This document shows, one piece after another, positions 1 through 8,688 of a DNA stretch of 64,000 bases. Under the pieces are notes generated by a model that saw only the letters and a program-made list of their open reading frames with translations, had not been told where the DNA came from and did not search any database. The stretch lies in assembly GCF_001282785.1 (NCBI RefSeq), contig NZ_CVUA01000001.1:62001-126000 (forward strand), read 5' to 3'. This DNA comes from Halolamina sediminis (GTDB lineage: Archaea > Halobacteriota > Halobacteria > Halobacteriales > Haloferacaceae). How positions within the stretch are numbered: position 1 is the stretch's first letter; each line of letters starts with the position of its first letter. Both the position numbers and the translations under genes were made by a program.

Positions 1-642
1 GGTGTCGCCGCGGACGCGGAAGGTGCCCTGCGTGAAGTCGACGTCGTTGCGCTCGTAGTTCAGGTCGACGAGCCGGCCGAGCAACTCGTCGCGATCGATC
101 CGCTGGCCCTGCTCGAGTTTCAGGGACATGTCGACGTAGTTCCGCGGATCACCCAGCCCGTAGATTGCGGAGACGGAGGCGACGACGATCACGTCCTCGC
201 GAGTGAGCAGCGAGCGCGTCGCGGAGTGGCGCAGGCGGTCGATCTCGTCGTTGATCGAGGCGTCCTTCTCGATGAACGTGTCCGACTGCTCGACGTACGC
301 CTCGGGCTGGTAGTAGTCGTAGTAGGAGACGAAGTACTCGACGGCGTTGTCCGGGAACAGCTCCCGGAACTCCTCGTACAGCTGGGCCGCGAGCGTCTTG
401 TTGTGCGCGATGACGAGCGTCGGCTGCTGGATCTCCTCGATCAGCCACGAGACGGTGTTGGTCTTCCCCGAGCCGGTCACGCCCAGCAACGTCTGGCGGT
501 CCATCCCCTCGCGGAACCCCGCGGCCAACTGCTCGATGGCCTCGGGCTGGTCGCCCGCGGGGTCGAAGGGGGCGTCGACGCGGAACGGGCGCTCGGCGTC
601 GGGTCGGTCCGGCGACAGCGGACCGCTCTGGGAGTCGCTCAT
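1..642 (-). CDS. uvrB: UvrABC excision repair protein UvrB, 5' part
   Basis: This is the damage-recognition helicase-like subunit of nucleotide excision repair, which is loaded onto DNA by UvrA and nicks with UvrC. The visible 214 residues are the N-terminal ATPase domain. They contain Walker A (GVTGSGKT, about residues 54-61), the NKTLAAQLY block and the [10 protein letters not shown] segment that is the UvrB beta-hairpin signature. The ATG at 640-642 gives a short polar start followed by the family motif [11 protein letters not shown]. The gene runs off the left edge, so about two thirds of the protein (helicase domain 2 and the UvrC-binding tail) lie outside. The family assignment is certain. 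Operon partners cannot be judged. Confidence 0.97.
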   Translation of the reverse strand, partial: MSDSQSGPLSPDRPDAERPFRVDAPFDPAGDQPEAIEQLAAGFREGMDRQTLLGVTGSGKTNTVSWLIEEIQQPTLVIAHNKTLAAQLYEEFRELFPDNAVEYFVSYYDYYQPEAYVEQSDTFIEKDASINDEIDRLRHSATRSLLTREDVIVVASVSAIYGLGDPRNYVDMSLKLEQGQRIDRDELLGRLVDLNYERNDVDFTQGTFRVRGDT

Positions 643-745
643 TGGCGAGAAACAGGTGACGAACAGACTTGAGCGGCCCGGTCGTGGGAACCGTTCGCAC
701 CGACGAACAGAACCGCTTTCCCGCCCGCGAACCGACGGGTCGGCC

Positions 746-1015
746 ATGTCCGAGGGCCGACTCCGAAGCGCGAGCGAGGCGCTCAGGCAGGCCAGCGCGG
801 CCGCCGACGACGCGGAGATCCAGCGCCGGCTGTACGACCTCTCCGACCGGCTGGCCGGATTGGCGGCCGGCGACGAGAGTCCGGACGGTGACGACTTGAT
901 GCAGCACCTCCACGCGCTCGGCGACCTGCGCGAGGCGACGAGCGGCGACGTGAGCGAACAGGTGGACGACGCGCTCGAAACCGTACGCGAGTACCGGGAG
1001 GAACTGGACGGCTGA
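746..1015 (+). CDS. Small acidic helical protein, tandem paralogue 1
   Basis: An 89-residue acidic, helix-rich protein starting [16 protein letters not shown]. It has no membrane segment, cysteine cluster or signal peptide. It is clearly paralogous to the protein encoded just downstream. Both share an N-terminal heptad-like helix, an E-x-Q-x-R/L block near residue 25, the segment [10 protein letters not shown] ([10 protein letters not shown] in the partner) near residue 55, and an E..I/V..YR end. I recognise it only as a conserved haloarchaeal family of unknown function, possibly a helical-hairpin dimer. The ATG at 746 was chosen because the longer in-frame extension runs through the uvrB promoter region and antisense to uvrB. 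Confidence 0.8.
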   Translation: MSEGRLRSASEALRQASAAADDAEIQRRLYDLSDRLAGLAAGDESPDGDDLMQHLHALGDLREATSGDVSEQVDDALETVREYREELDG

Positions 1016-1086
1016 GACCCGGAACAGGAGCGCTGGCGGGGAATGCCGGCCGAACGGCTTTGGCGCTTCGCGCCGAACCACCGCAC

Positions 1087-1359
1087 ATGGCCCGAGAGAA
1101 ACTGCAGACCGCGAGCGACGAACTCCGCGAGGCGGCCGAGTGCGCGACCGACCCCGAACTGCAGGAGCGGCTCGCCGAGCAGGCCGACCAGTTCGATCGA
1201 CTGGCGACCGCCGACCGCGGGCCGGATCAGGGGCGGCTCGCGCGCCACCTGAACGCGCTGTCGGATATCCGCGAGTCGCTGGACGGGGAGGCTGCGGCCC
1301 ACATCGACGACGCCGAGGAAGCGATCACGGCGTACCGCGGGACCGTCGGCGGGGTGTGA
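1087..1359 (+). CDS. Small acidic helical protein, tandem paralogue 2
   Basis: A 90-residue acidic helical protein starting [16 protein letters not shown]. It aligns along its whole length with the product encoded 71 bases upstream, so the pair is a local tandem duplication that has diverged substantially. There is no catalytic motif. The 71-base gap includes a possible promoter (GGCTTTGGCG about 25-30 bases before the ATG), so it may be transcribed on its own. An origin-box-like motif in reverse orientation begins within the stop codon. The function is unknown. Conservation as a pair would suggest a heteromeric complex, but the sequence does not show that. Confidence 0.8.
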   Translation: MAREKLQTASDELREAAECATDPELQERLAEQADQFDRLATADRGPDQGRLARHLNALSDIRESLDGEAAAHIDDAEEAITAYRGTVGGV

Positions 1360-1384
1360 CACCCCTCCGTTTCGTCTGGAGATC
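1359..1384 (-). promoter_or_regulatory. Dispersed origin-box-like motif
   Basis: Read on the minus strand this is GATCTCCAGACGAAACGG followed by AGGGGTGT. It is nearly identical to the site at 37848-37873 and has the same layout as the boxes in the origin near 13 kb: a TCCAnnCGAAAC core followed by a G run. Whether Orc1/Cdc6 binds here or the motif serves another factor is unknown. Confidence 0.5.
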
Positions 1385-1424
1385 CTGAAAGGTAGGTCGA
1401 TCCAGGACGGGGAAACTGGTCGAC

Positions 1425-2042
1425 TCAGCAGACGTTCTTCGGTTCGACGCCCATCCCCTCCAGCGTCTCGACGTACCAGTCGTACGCGGCGTCGATCACG
1501 TCGGCGCCGACCTCGCTCGCGATCTCCCGGTCGGCGTCGTCCGTACAGTTCTCGGCGAGCAAGTCCGCCGCGTCGTCGCGGTACTCGCCCAGTTCCGAGC
1601 GGAACTCGCGGAACTCGTCGGCGCTCGTGCGGTCGGCGTCGCCGACGAAGAAGCCGACGAGCTGGCCCGCGAGCTCTTCGAGCACGAGCAGCGCGGCCGC
1701 GGCGCCGGCGAGTCGCTCGGTGTCGGTCTCACAGCCGTCGAGCGCGTCGGCGGTGATGGCCGCCGGGGAGTCGCTCGCTGCCTCGGTGTCGAAGTTCCCG
1801 GCAGACGTTGCCGCGAACACTGCGGCGTCGGCGAACAGGTCGGCCGCATCGTCCTCGCTCGTCTCTGCCCAGTCGTCGAGGACCGACGTGAGCGCGTGGA
1901 GTTCGCGTGCGGTGCCAGTCCGGACCGCGTCGCCGGTCATCTCGCCGTCGGTAAGCGCATAGACGGCTTTCGAGGAGCTCAGCCGCGAGAGTTCGGTGGC
2001 GTGGGCGTCCCGCAACTCTTGGAGAAAGGTGTCGGCGTCCAT
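1425..2042 (-). CDS. Acidic helical protein, possibly ferritin/rubrerythrin-like
   Basis: A 205-residue all-helical acidic protein. The N-terminal segment [20 protein letters not shown] and the following [13 protein letters not shown] resemble haloarchaeal proteins annotated loosely as rubrerythrin-family. The E/H metal-ligand pairs of a working ferritin-like diiron site are not obvious, so an enzymatic role is not supported. Two similar helical halves can be made out, at about residues 1-60 and 90-150. The ATG at 2040-2042 was preferred over one 36 bases further upstream because the extension (GYKPLLPLRWG) is basic and hydrophobic and unlike the rest. A single cysteine ends the protein. The fold assignment is uncertain. 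Confidence 0.7.
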   Translation of the reverse strand: MDADTFLQELRDAHATELSRLSSSKAVYALTDGEMTGDAVRTGTARELHALTSVLDDWAETSEDDAADLFADAAVFAATSAGNFDTEAASDSPAAITADALDGCETDTERLAGAAAALLVLEELAGQLVGFFVGDADRTSADEFREFRSELGEYRDDAADLLAENCTDDADREIASEVGADVIDAAYDWYVETLEGMGVEPKNVC

Positions 2043-2134
2043 ACCCCAGCGGAGGGGCAGGAGCGGTTTGTAGCCCACGGTCGGGGCAGTCGAACGCCGT
2101 CAACACGGCCGGAGGGGGCGGCTGGCTGCTGGCG

Positions 2135-2998
2135 TTACTCCGCGTCGCCGGTTTCGACGGGCGCGCCGACGAGGTTGCCCCACTCGGTCCAGGAGCCGTC
2201 GTAGTTCACGGTCGACTCGTAGCCGAGCAGTTCGTGGAGTGCGAACCACGCGATCGAGGAGCGCTCGCCGATGCGGCAGTACGCGACGACGGACTCGTCG
2301 CCGTCGATCCCCTTCTCCGCGTACAGCTCGCGGAGCTCGTCGGCGGACTTGAACGTCCCGTCGTCGTTGACGGTCGCGGCCCAGGAGATGTTCTGGGCGC
2401 CGGGGATGTGGCCGCCGCGCTGGGCGGTCTCGTTGAGTCCCGGGGGCGCGAGCACCTCGCCGCTGAACTCCTCGGGCGAGCGAACGTCGACGAGGGGGAC
2501 GCCGCGCTCGATGGCGTTCTCCACGTCCTCGCGGTAGGCGCGGATGTCCTCGAATGGGCCGCGGGCGGTGTACTCCTGTGCGGAGAAGTCGGGCTCCTCC
2601 GTCGTGGTCGGGTAGTCGTTCTCGACCCAGTAGTCGCGGCCGCCGTCGAGCAGGCGGACGTCCTCGTGGCCGTAGTAGTTGAACTGCCAGTAGGCGTAAG
2701 CGGCGAACCAGTTGGAGTTGTCGCCGTAGAACACGACCGTCGAGTCGTTGGCGATCCCGTGCTCGCCGAGGAGCGTCTCGAAGTCACCCTTGCTCAGGAT
2801 GTCACGGGTCGTCTGGTCCTGCATCTGTGTCTCCCAGTTGAAGCCGATCGCGCCGGGCGCGTGGCCCTCGTCGTAGGCTTCGGTGTCGACGCTGACCTCC
2901 ACCAGCCGGTAGTCGGGGTCGTCGCTCCGGAACTCGTCCAAGCGCTCCTCCACCCAGTCGGCGGAGACGAGCGCGTCGGTCGCGTACTCTGAAGACAT
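2135..2998 (-). CDS. Thiosulfate/3-mercaptopyruvate sulfurtransferase (tandem rhodanese)
   Basis: A 287-residue two-domain rhodanese that transfers sulfane sulfur from thiosulfate or mercaptopyruvate to thiol acceptors or cyanide. Domain 1 (about 1-140) is inactive and contains the HAPGAIGFNW block. Domain 2 (about 155-287) has LVDVRSPEEFSG, GHIPGAQNI and the active-site loop with Cys at about residue 241 in CRIGERSS, which matches the thiosulfate-type CRxGxR[ST] loop. The start at 2998 gives MSSEYATDALVSADWVEE, the usual family N-terminus. It is divergent from a second rhodanese at 3149 and shares a 150-base promoter region with it. The protein is cytoplasmic. Confidence 0.95.
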   Translation of the reverse strand: MSSEYATDALVSADWVEERLDEFRSDDPDYRLVEVSVDTEAYDEGHAPGAIGFNWETQMQDQTTRDILSKGDFETLLGEHGIANDSTVVFYGDNSNWFAAYAYWQFNYYGHEDVRLLDGGRDYWVENDYPTTTEEPDFSAQEYTARGPFEDIRAYREDVENAIERGVPLVDVRSPEEFSGEVLAPPGLNETAQRGGHIPGAQNISWAATVNDDGTFKSADELRELYAEKGIDGDESVVAYCRIGERSSIAWFALHELLGYESTVNYDGSWTEWGNLVGAPVETGDAE

Positions 2999-3148
2999 AT
3001 TCGCTCGGTAATGGGTCGGGGACGCACTTAAACGACAACCCACCGGCGGCGCTCGCCGGCCTCTCTGACGGCGCGTGAGCGCGTGATTTGGGCGTTCCGC
3101 GGTGTCACGATCCGGGGGGCTAAGTCCGGCCGCGCCGTTCGATCACCC

Positions 3149-3928
3149 ATGCAGCCATTCGTTCCTCCGTCGTGGGTCGAGGACGGCGACGCCCTCGTCG
3201 TCGGCGTGCGCGACCCGTGGGAGTACGACAGCATCGGCCACCTGCCGGGCGCAGTGAACGTCCCGTTCGACAGCTTCCGCTCCGACGAGGGGGAGGCCGG
3301 GAAGCTCCCGCCGCGTGCGGAGTGGGAGGCGCTGCTCTCCGACGGCGGGATCGGGACTGACGACGAGATCGTCGCCTACGACGACACGCAGGGCGTGTTC
3401 GCCGCGCGGTTCGTCGTGACCGCGCTGCTGCTCGGTCACGATCCGGAGAAGCTCCACCTGCTCGACGGCGACTTCAGTTCGTGGCAACGGGAGTACGAGA
3501 CGACGACCGACGGCGTCGACCCCGAGCCCGCCACGTACGAGAGCGACTCCGAGGCGGAGACGCCGCTAGTCGACTTCGAGACGGTCCAAGGGTTGCTGCC
3601 GGCAGCCGAATCCGGTGACGTGACGCTGGTCGACACCCGCGAGGACTGGGAGTTCGCCGAGGGGCACCTCCCGGGCGCGGTCCAGCTCGACTGGCGCGAG
3701 CTCGTCGACGAGGACAGCCGCGGGCTGGGACCCGAGAGCGAACTCCGGGCGCTACTGCGAGAGCGCGGGATCGTCCCCGAGACGCGGACGGTGCTGTACT
3801 GCAACACCGCCCGTCGAGTGAGCCACACGTACCTCGTTCTCCGGCAGTTAGGGTACGAGCAGGTCGAGCTGTACGAGGGGAGCCTGACGGAGTGGGTGGA
3901 TCGCAGCGGGGAGCTGGTGACGGAGTAG
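3149..3928 (+). CDS. Second tandem-rhodanese sulfurtransferase
   Basis: A 259-residue protein with two rhodanese domains. Domain 1 (about 5-120) carries VRDPWEYDSIGHLPGAVNVP but no catalytic cysteine (AYDDTQGVFAAR instead). Domain 2 (about 145-259) has LVDTREDWEFAEGHLPGAV and a loop CNTARRVS with the likely catalytic Cys. The loop differs from CRIGERSS of the divergent neighbour, so the acceptor or donor specificity probably differs. It is more compact than the neighbour and is not a recent duplicate. The ATG at 3149 gives a start just ahead of domain 1. A T-rich promoter box is not obvious in the shared 150-base spacer. Confidence 0.93.
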   Translation: MQPFVPPSWVEDGDALVVGVRDPWEYDSIGHLPGAVNVPFDSFRSDEGEAGKLPPRAEWEALLSDGGIGTDDEIVAYDDTQGVFAARFVVTALLLGHDPEKLHLLDGDFSSWQREYETTTDGVDPEPATYESDSEAETPLVDFETVQGLLPAAESGDVTLVDTREDWEFAEGHLPGAVQLDWRELVDEDSRGLGPESELRALLRERGIVPETRTVLYCNTARRVSHTYLVLRQLGYEQVELYEGSLTEWVDRSGELVTE

Positions 3929-3958
3929 GAATCGGCGCGCCGACCAGAGGGGAAGCAG

Positions 3959-5017
3959 CTACTCGATGCCCGCCTCACGGTCGGACTGCACCGCCTCGTC
4001 GGTCAGCGCCTCTGGCGCTGGCCCGTCCTCGATCTCCGGCACCGTCGAAAGGAGTTCGACCGTCTCCACGAGGAGGCCGACCGCCAGCGGCCCGAGCACG
4101 AACCCCAGCGGGCCGATCGTGAGCACGCCGCCGACGAACCCCACGAAATACAGCGTCGTCGGGAGCTCGCCGGTCATGGCAGCCAGCCGCGGCCGGACCA
4201 CTGCGTCCGGGAGGAAGCCGACGACGACGAGGCCGACGAGCAGCACGATCGTCGCCCGCGGCACGTTCCCGGCCAAGACATCGGTCGCCGCGAGCGCGAC
4301 GATGACGACGCTCGGGCCGACGACCGGGACGAACTGGAGCACCCCCGCGACGACCGCGAGTGTGAGGGCGGCGTCGTACCCCAGCAGCGCGAAGACGACG
4401 TAGGCGACGACCGAGGTGGCCGCCGCGGTCGCCGCCTGCACGACGTAGATCCCGACGAGCGTCGCGTGGATCCGCTCGTGGTAGCGCTCCAGCACGTCGT
4501 AGAAGTCAGTGGGGGCCAGCCCGGCCGCGACCGCCCGGACCGACCCCGGCCGCGCGAGGAGGCCGTAAACGACGATGGCGAACAGCAGCCCCTTGAGCGA
4601 GAGCACCGTCGCGGCGCTCGCGACCGACAGGGCGGCGTCCCGGAGCGCGGCGCCGACGGCCGCGATCAGCGGCGTCGTCTCGATCGTGTAGGAGAACTCG
4701 CCCACGACGATCGGGATGCGTTCCGGGAGCTCGCGGGCGATATCCAGCAACACCGATCGGCGCCGGTAGAGCACGTACACCACCGGGACGACCGCACCGA
4801 CCAGCGCCAGCCCCGCGACGCCCGTGACCACGCTCGTCGCGATCCGTCGGGAGTAGCCGCGGTCGACGATCGCCTGCCAGAACGGGAACAGGGTGTACGC
4901 GACGGTGATCGCGAACACCACAGTGTACAGCACTTCGGCGAGTACCACCGCCGACAGCGCGGTCAGAACGACCAGCGCGAGCACGAGCAGCCGGGTCTTG
5001 CCGAAGTCGCTCTCCAT
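3959..5017 (-). CDS. AI-2E transporter family (UPF0118) permease
   Basis: A 352-residue multi-pass membrane protein of the AI-2E exporter/PerM family. The order is paired N-terminal helices (LLVLALVVLTALSAVVLAEV, then a second), a periplasmic-type middle section with the basic YRRRSVLLDIARELPERI stretch, and a C-terminal half with the typical GxxxxFIPxxG-like block (LQFVPVVGPSVVIV) and the final LGPLAVGLLVETVELL helix. The start at 5017 (MESDFGKTR) places a short soluble tail before helix 1. The substrate is unknown: some relatives export autoinducer-2, others act as Na+/H+ antiporters. It is divergent from the binding-protein gene at 5111, with 93 bases between them. Confidence 0.9.
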   Translation of the reverse strand: MESDFGKTRLLVLALVVLTALSAVVLAEVLYTVVFAITVAYTLFPFWQAIVDRGYSRRIATSVVTGVAGLALVGAVVPVVYVLYRRRSVLLDIARELPERIPIVVGEFSYTIETTPLIAAVGAALRDAALSVASAATVLSLKGLLFAIVVYGLLARPGSVRAVAAGLAPTDFYDVLERYHERIHATLVGIYVVQAATAAATSVVAYVVFALLGYDAALTLAVVAGVLQFVPVVGPSVVIVALAATDVLAGNVPRATIVLLVGLVVVGFLPDAVVRPRLAAMTGELPTTLYFVGFVGGVLTIGPLGFVLGPLAVGLLVETVELLSTVPEIEDGPAPEALTDEAVQSDREAGIE

Positions 5018-5110
5018 ACCGGCGAGGGAACCCGCTGGGAGAAAACCGTTGTCCCGCCGCGGCCCGTCGGATCGCACGGCTTAACTACCACCCGGAGAAA
5101 CAACTGCGTA

Positions 5111-6265
5111 ATGAGCCGAGACCGGATCGACAGACGGCGGTTCCTCGCGGGCGCCGGGGCGGCCGGCGCGGCACTGTTAGCGGGCTGTTCGGCCGAGCAA
5201 GCTGACTCGCCGACGGCGACCACATCGTCCGGGGGAACGGAGACGACCGGCACGACCGTCGGCGAGACCGATGGCGGCGGCACGCTGGTCGTCGCGACGT
5301 ACAGTTCGTTCATCGACGCCGTCAGCTCCAGCCCGGGTGGGTGGCTCAAACAGCAGTTCGAGTCGGAGTTCGACGCCGATCTGGTGTACCAGACGCCGCC
5401 GAACGAGCTCGATCAGTACATCCAGCGGGCTAACGCGGGCGTCGAGATCGACGCCGACGTGTACGTCGGGCTGAACGTCGACGGGCTGATCCGGCTGGAC
5501 GAGAACCTCGAGAGCGACTCGCTGTTCGCCGAGGCGCCCGACCTCCCCGGCGAGTCCGACATCAAGGAGGGCCTCGGCTTCGACCCGCAGGGGCGGGCGG
5601 TGCCCTACGACACGGGGTACATCAGCCTCGTCTGGAACGCGACCGCCGACGACGGCGAGTTCGCCGCGCCGGAGACGTTCGATGGGCTGCTTGAGTCGGA
5701 GTATCGGGGCGACCTGCTCGCCCAGAACCCCTCCTCCTCGGCGACCGGGCGAGCGTTCCTGCTGCACACGATCAAGGCCCGTGGCGAGGAGAACTACCTC
5801 GACTACTGGTCACAGCTCCAGGACAACGACGTCCGAGTGCTCGGAAGCTGGGGCGACGCCTACGGCGCATACGGGGAGGACGAGGCGCCGATGGTCGTCT
5901 CCTACTCCACCGATCAGGTGTACGCCAACCGCTCGGATCAGAACATGGACCGCCACCAAATCCGGTTCCTGAACGATCAGGCGTACGCCAACCCCGAGGG
6001 GATGGCCCAGTTCGCGAGCACCGACAGCCCAGAGCTCGCGCAGTCGTTCATGGAATTCGTGCTCCGGCCCGAAGTGCAGGCCGAGATCGCGGTGCGGAAC
6101 GTCCAGTTCCCCGCGATCACAGACGCCGAGTTCGGCGAGGAGAACGCCGAGTACGAGCAGTACGCCAAGGTCCCGCCGGAGGCGGTCAGCTTCACCTACG
6201 ACGAGCTCCGGGGGAACCTCCAGGGCTGGATCGAGGAGTGGAGCCGCCAGATCGCGAGCAACTGA
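5111..6265 (+). CDS. Thiamine-type ABC transporter substrate-binding lipoprotein (ThiB-like)
   Basis: A 384-residue secreted binding protein. The N-terminus has a twin-arginine motif (RRRFLAG, residues 8-14), a short hydrophobic stretch and a lipobox LLAGC, so it is a Tat-exported, lipid-anchored protein. A Ser/Thr/Gly-rich linker follows, then a ThiB-like domain with the family start LVVATYSSF, the GGWLKQQFE motif and the VLGSWGDAYGAYG and MVVSYSTDQVYA ligand-side blocks. Thiamine or a phosphorylated form is the likely ligand. No permease or ATPase gene flanks it, which is unusual because thiB normally leads a thiBPQ operon. The partners must be elsewhere or lost. A longer upstream frame was rejected because the Tat signal fixes the ATG. 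Confidence 0.88.
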   Translation: MSRDRIDRRRFLAGAGAAGAALLAGCSAEQADSPTATTSSGGTETTGTTVGETDGGGTLVVATYSSFIDAVSSSPGGWLKQQFESEFDADLVYQTPPNELDQYIQRANAGVEIDADVYVGLNVDGLIRLDENLESDSLFAEAPDLPGESDIKEGLGFDPQGRAVPYDTGYISLVWNATADDGEFAAPETFDGLLESEYRGDLLAQNPSSSATGRAFLLHTIKARGEENYLDYWSQLQDNDVRVLGSWGDAYGAYGEDEAPMVVSYSTDQVYANRSDQNMDRHQIRFLNDQAYANPEGMAQFASTDSPELAQSFMEFVLRPEVQAEIAVRNVQFPAITDAEFGEENAEYEQYAKVPPEAVSFTYDELRGNLQGWIEEWSRQIASN

Positions 6266-6405
6266 GGCAGCGACGACCCCGACGGACCACCCCCGCTGCG
6301 GATCCTCCACCCCGCTGACTCGGCCCTCCCCCGCCCGATCAGCCGGTCGACCCGACGCCGGCCCGCTAGCCGAACCGTTTTCTCCCGCAGTCCACGAGTT
6401 CGGGT

Positions 6406-7428
6406 ATGGATCTCTCCGCCGTCGACCTCTCGCCGGTTCCCGACAACGGGAGCGCGGCCGACGCGTTCCAGCACACCGTCGACGCCGCACGACAGGCCGA
6501 GGAGCTTGGGTTCGAGCGGTTCTGGGTCGCCGAACACCACGGGATGGGGAGCCGCCTCGCCGGCGTCGCGCCGGAGGTGCTGCTGGGCCACCTTGCCGCC
6601 GAGACCGACTCCATCCGGCTGGGCTCGGGTGCGGTACTGCTGAACCACTACAGTCCGCTGAAAGTCGCCGAGCAGTTCGGGGTGCTCGACGGGCTCGCGC
6701 CCGGCCGCGTCGACGCCGGGCTGGGGCGGGCGAACGGCTCGCCCGCGGTCGACCGCGCACTCGGGACGAACCGCCGGAAGCGCAACCCCGACGAGGACCA
6801 CCGTAAGAAGGTCACCGCAGTCGTGAACCACCTCTACGACGACTTCCCGGAGGGCCACGAGTACGCCGACATCGAGGTCCCGAGTTCCGACGGCGACGGG
6901 CCCGTGCCGTGGGTGCTGGGGTCGAGCGCGTCGAGCGCGAAGATCGCCGGGCAACTCGGGCTGCGGTTCTGCTTCGCCGCGTTCATCCGGCCGGATTTCG
7001 CGGTGCCGGCATTCGAGGCGTACCGCGAGACGTTCGAGCCGTCGTCGCTGCCCGGCGGGATCGACGAGCCACAGGGGATGGTCGCGCTCAACGCCGTCGC
7101 CGCCGAGACCGACGGTGAGGCCGCTCGCCTGCGGGCGGTCGCGGAGGCGTCGTTCAAGCGGATGCAGCGCGGCGAGGTGGGGTCGACGCCCTCGGTCGAG
7201 GAGGCGATCGACGAACTCGGCGGCGTTCCCGAGCCGACGCCGGCGACGCTCGACGAGGACGAGTGGCCGCGCGCGATCTCGGGCAGCCCGGAAACGATCG
7301 CCGGCCTGTTCGAGCAGCTTGCAGACCGCGTGGGGGTCGACGAGATGATGATTCAGCACGTCGTGCCGGAGCAGGAAGCGGCGCTGCGCTCGCACGAACT
7401 GATCGCCGAGGGTGTGAACGGTGGGTAA
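6406..7428 (+). CDS. LLM-class flavin-dependent oxidoreductase
   Basis: A 340-residue luciferase-like monooxygenase of the MsnO8/YhbW type. The N-terminus LSAVDLSPVPDNGSAADAF is the usual start of this subgroup. FERFWVAEHHGM and the IRLGSGAVLLNHYSPLKVAEQF block form the flavin-binding TIM-barrel face, followed by the APGRVDAGLGRA loop. The C-terminal SGSPETIAGLFEQLAD is also typical. It binds FMN or F420, and haloarchaea make F420, but the sequence alone does not decide. The substrate is unknown. It is monocistronic: 140 bases of empty sequence precede it, and a structured repeat begins 79 bases after the stop. Confidence 0.92.
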   Translation: MDLSAVDLSPVPDNGSAADAFQHTVDAARQAEELGFERFWVAEHHGMGSRLAGVAPEVLLGHLAAETDSIRLGSGAVLLNHYSPLKVAEQFGVLDGLAPGRVDAGLGRANGSPAVDRALGTNRRKRNPDEDHRKKVTAVVNHLYDDFPEGHEYADIEVPSSDGDGPVPWVLGSSASSAKIAGQLGLRFCFAAFIRPDFAVPAFEAYRETFEPSSLPGGIDEPQGMVALNAVAAETDGEAARLRAVAEASFKRMQRGEVGSTPSVEEAIDELGGVPEPTPATLDEDEWPRAISGSPETIAGLFEQLADRVGVDEMMIQHVVPEQEAALRSHELIAEGVNGG

Positions 7429-7507
7429 GGTTATCGGCTGGAAGTAATCGACTAGGTTGCGTATTCTGCGAGGATGATGACGGCGATGCCACTGCGACAG
7501 CGAACAG

Positions 7508-7798
7508 CAACAGCATCTCGACGCTAGACCACTTGCGACCGCAGGGTGCCGGGCACGAGGCCCGGCACAGCGCCGAGTCCCCACCCCTCCCCCCGCGAGC
7601 GCCGTAATTGGCGCTCGCGAGGCGTCCACCGCGACCGCACCGCGGCCGCGGTGGCGCGTGACGTGAGCGCCTCCGTGCGCGAACGAGCGCGCGAGGGACG
7701 AGTGAACGACCGAAGGGAGTGAACGAGTCGGCTGGGGAGGAACGAGGGCTGTGCGGGGCGGTTGCGGTCACAAGTGGCCAAGCATCGAGCTGCTGTTG
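7508..7798 (+). repeat. Structured dispersed element, copy A
   Basis: Copy A occupies most of the 462-base convergent gap between the oxidoreductase and methyltransferase genes. The left end CAACAGCATCTCGACGC.. and the right end are imperfect inverted repeats of about 36 bases. Inside lie the hairpin GTGCCGGGC-acgag-GCCCGGCAC, the invariant block GAGTCCCCACCCCTCCCCCC, a hairpin GAGCGCC-gtaatt-GGCGCTC, then GCGAGGCGTCCACCGC, a short GCGCG stem and the G-rich right arm. This is the shortest copy: it lacks the two extra hairpins seen in copies B, D and E. A degraded unit similar to the right end follows to about 7840. The strand given is the arbitrary orientation with the C-rich block first. Confidence 0.85.
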
Positions 7799-7890
7799 CC
7801 GTCGGTGCCGAAGGATAGAACTGCTGTTACCGCCCTGCCGAAGAGAAGAAAGACCCCAGCCAGCGCAGTTCCTACCGAAAAGCCCGCTAA

Positions 7891-8568
7891 TCAGGGCGCG
7901 ACACCGACCGTCAGCAGCGTTCCCCACGTCCGGTAGCGCTCGACCATCGCCTCGCGACTCCCGAACCCCTCGTGGGGGAACTCGGACTCGTCGGGGATCT
8001 CCGTCTCGCGGTCCGGAACGTTGTCCTGCTCGGCGACGTGCAGGCCGGCGTCGCGGAACGCCTCGCGGTACTGCTGGCGGTCCCAGCGGGTCATCTCCAC
8101 CGAGATGTTCTCCTGCCACTCGTGGGAGGCGGTGTTCTCCTCGTAGTAGTTCACCGCACAGTAGAACGTCCCGCCGGGTTTCAGCACGCGCCGAATCTCC
8201 TCCAGCGTGCGGTGAGGGTCGTTCGCGTAGTAGAACGCCTCCATCGAGAAGACGTGGTCGATCGAGTTCGTGGCGAACGGCAGGTGGTCGAAGTCGCCGA
8301 CGAGGAAGCCGACCGCGTCGTCGTCGGTGTAGCCGTCGGCCTTCCGCGCCATCTCGGGCGAGCCGTCGAACCCGTAGGCAGCGTCGATACCGCGCTCCCG
8401 GAGGGCTCGCAGCGCGTAGCCGCTGCCCGTCCCGAGGTCGAGCACAGTGTCCGCCGCCTCGACCGGGATCCGTGCGAGGATCGGTCGCGCGGTGTGCCAG
8501 TGACGCTCCTCCATCCCCTGTTCGCGGCCCTCCGCAGCCCAGCTGTCGAACTCCTCGCGGACGCTCAT
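7891..8568 (-). CDS. SAM-dependent methyltransferase (class I)
   Basis: A 225-residue Rossmann-fold methyltransferase. Motif I is VLDLGTGSGYALRAL (about residues 42-56). The acidic ribose-binding loop follows (AYGFDGSPEM), then motif II-like GDFDHLPFATNSIDHVFSMEAFYYANDP and motif III-like RRVLKPGGTFYCAVNYYEEN. This is the UbiE/COQ5-like arrangement, and the substrate cannot be named. The C-terminus (REAMVERYRTWGTLLTVGVAP) suggests dimerisation rather than an extra domain. The ATG at 8568 is divergent from the gene at 8689, with 120 bases between them. Its stop lies 92 bases from the right end of repeat copy A. Confidence 0.9.
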   Translation of the reverse strand: MSVREEFDSWAAEGREQGMEERHWHTARPILARIPVEAADTVLDLGTGSGYALRALRERGIDAAYGFDGSPEMARKADGYTDDDAVGFLVGDFDHLPFATNSIDHVFSMEAFYYANDPHRTLEEIRRVLKPGGTFYCAVNYYEENTASHEWQENISVEMTRWDRQQYREAFRDAGLHVAEQDNVPDRETEIPDESEFPHEGFGSREAMVERYRTWGTLLTVGVAP

Positions 8569-8688
8569 GGTCGTGCTTGGAGCGTGGCGGGCAAAACGGG
8601 TTCGGCTCCGGGCTGGGCGCTCCGGGACCAGTCGACGCTGTGGGGCAGGCGCCGCGAGTTTGAAGTCGTCGCCGCGCTACTACCGGAT

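Noticed and set aside
4466-5110. N-terminal extension of the ThiB-like gene to 4466
   Set aside because: The Tat signal and lipobox fix the start at 5111, and the extension is antisense to the AI-2E-type permease.
7429-7890. Insertion sequence or transposase remnant at the dispersed element
   Set aside because: No transposase-like frame and no clear target-site duplication was seen at any of the five copies, so an ordinary IS is not supported, although a non-autonomous unit remains possible.
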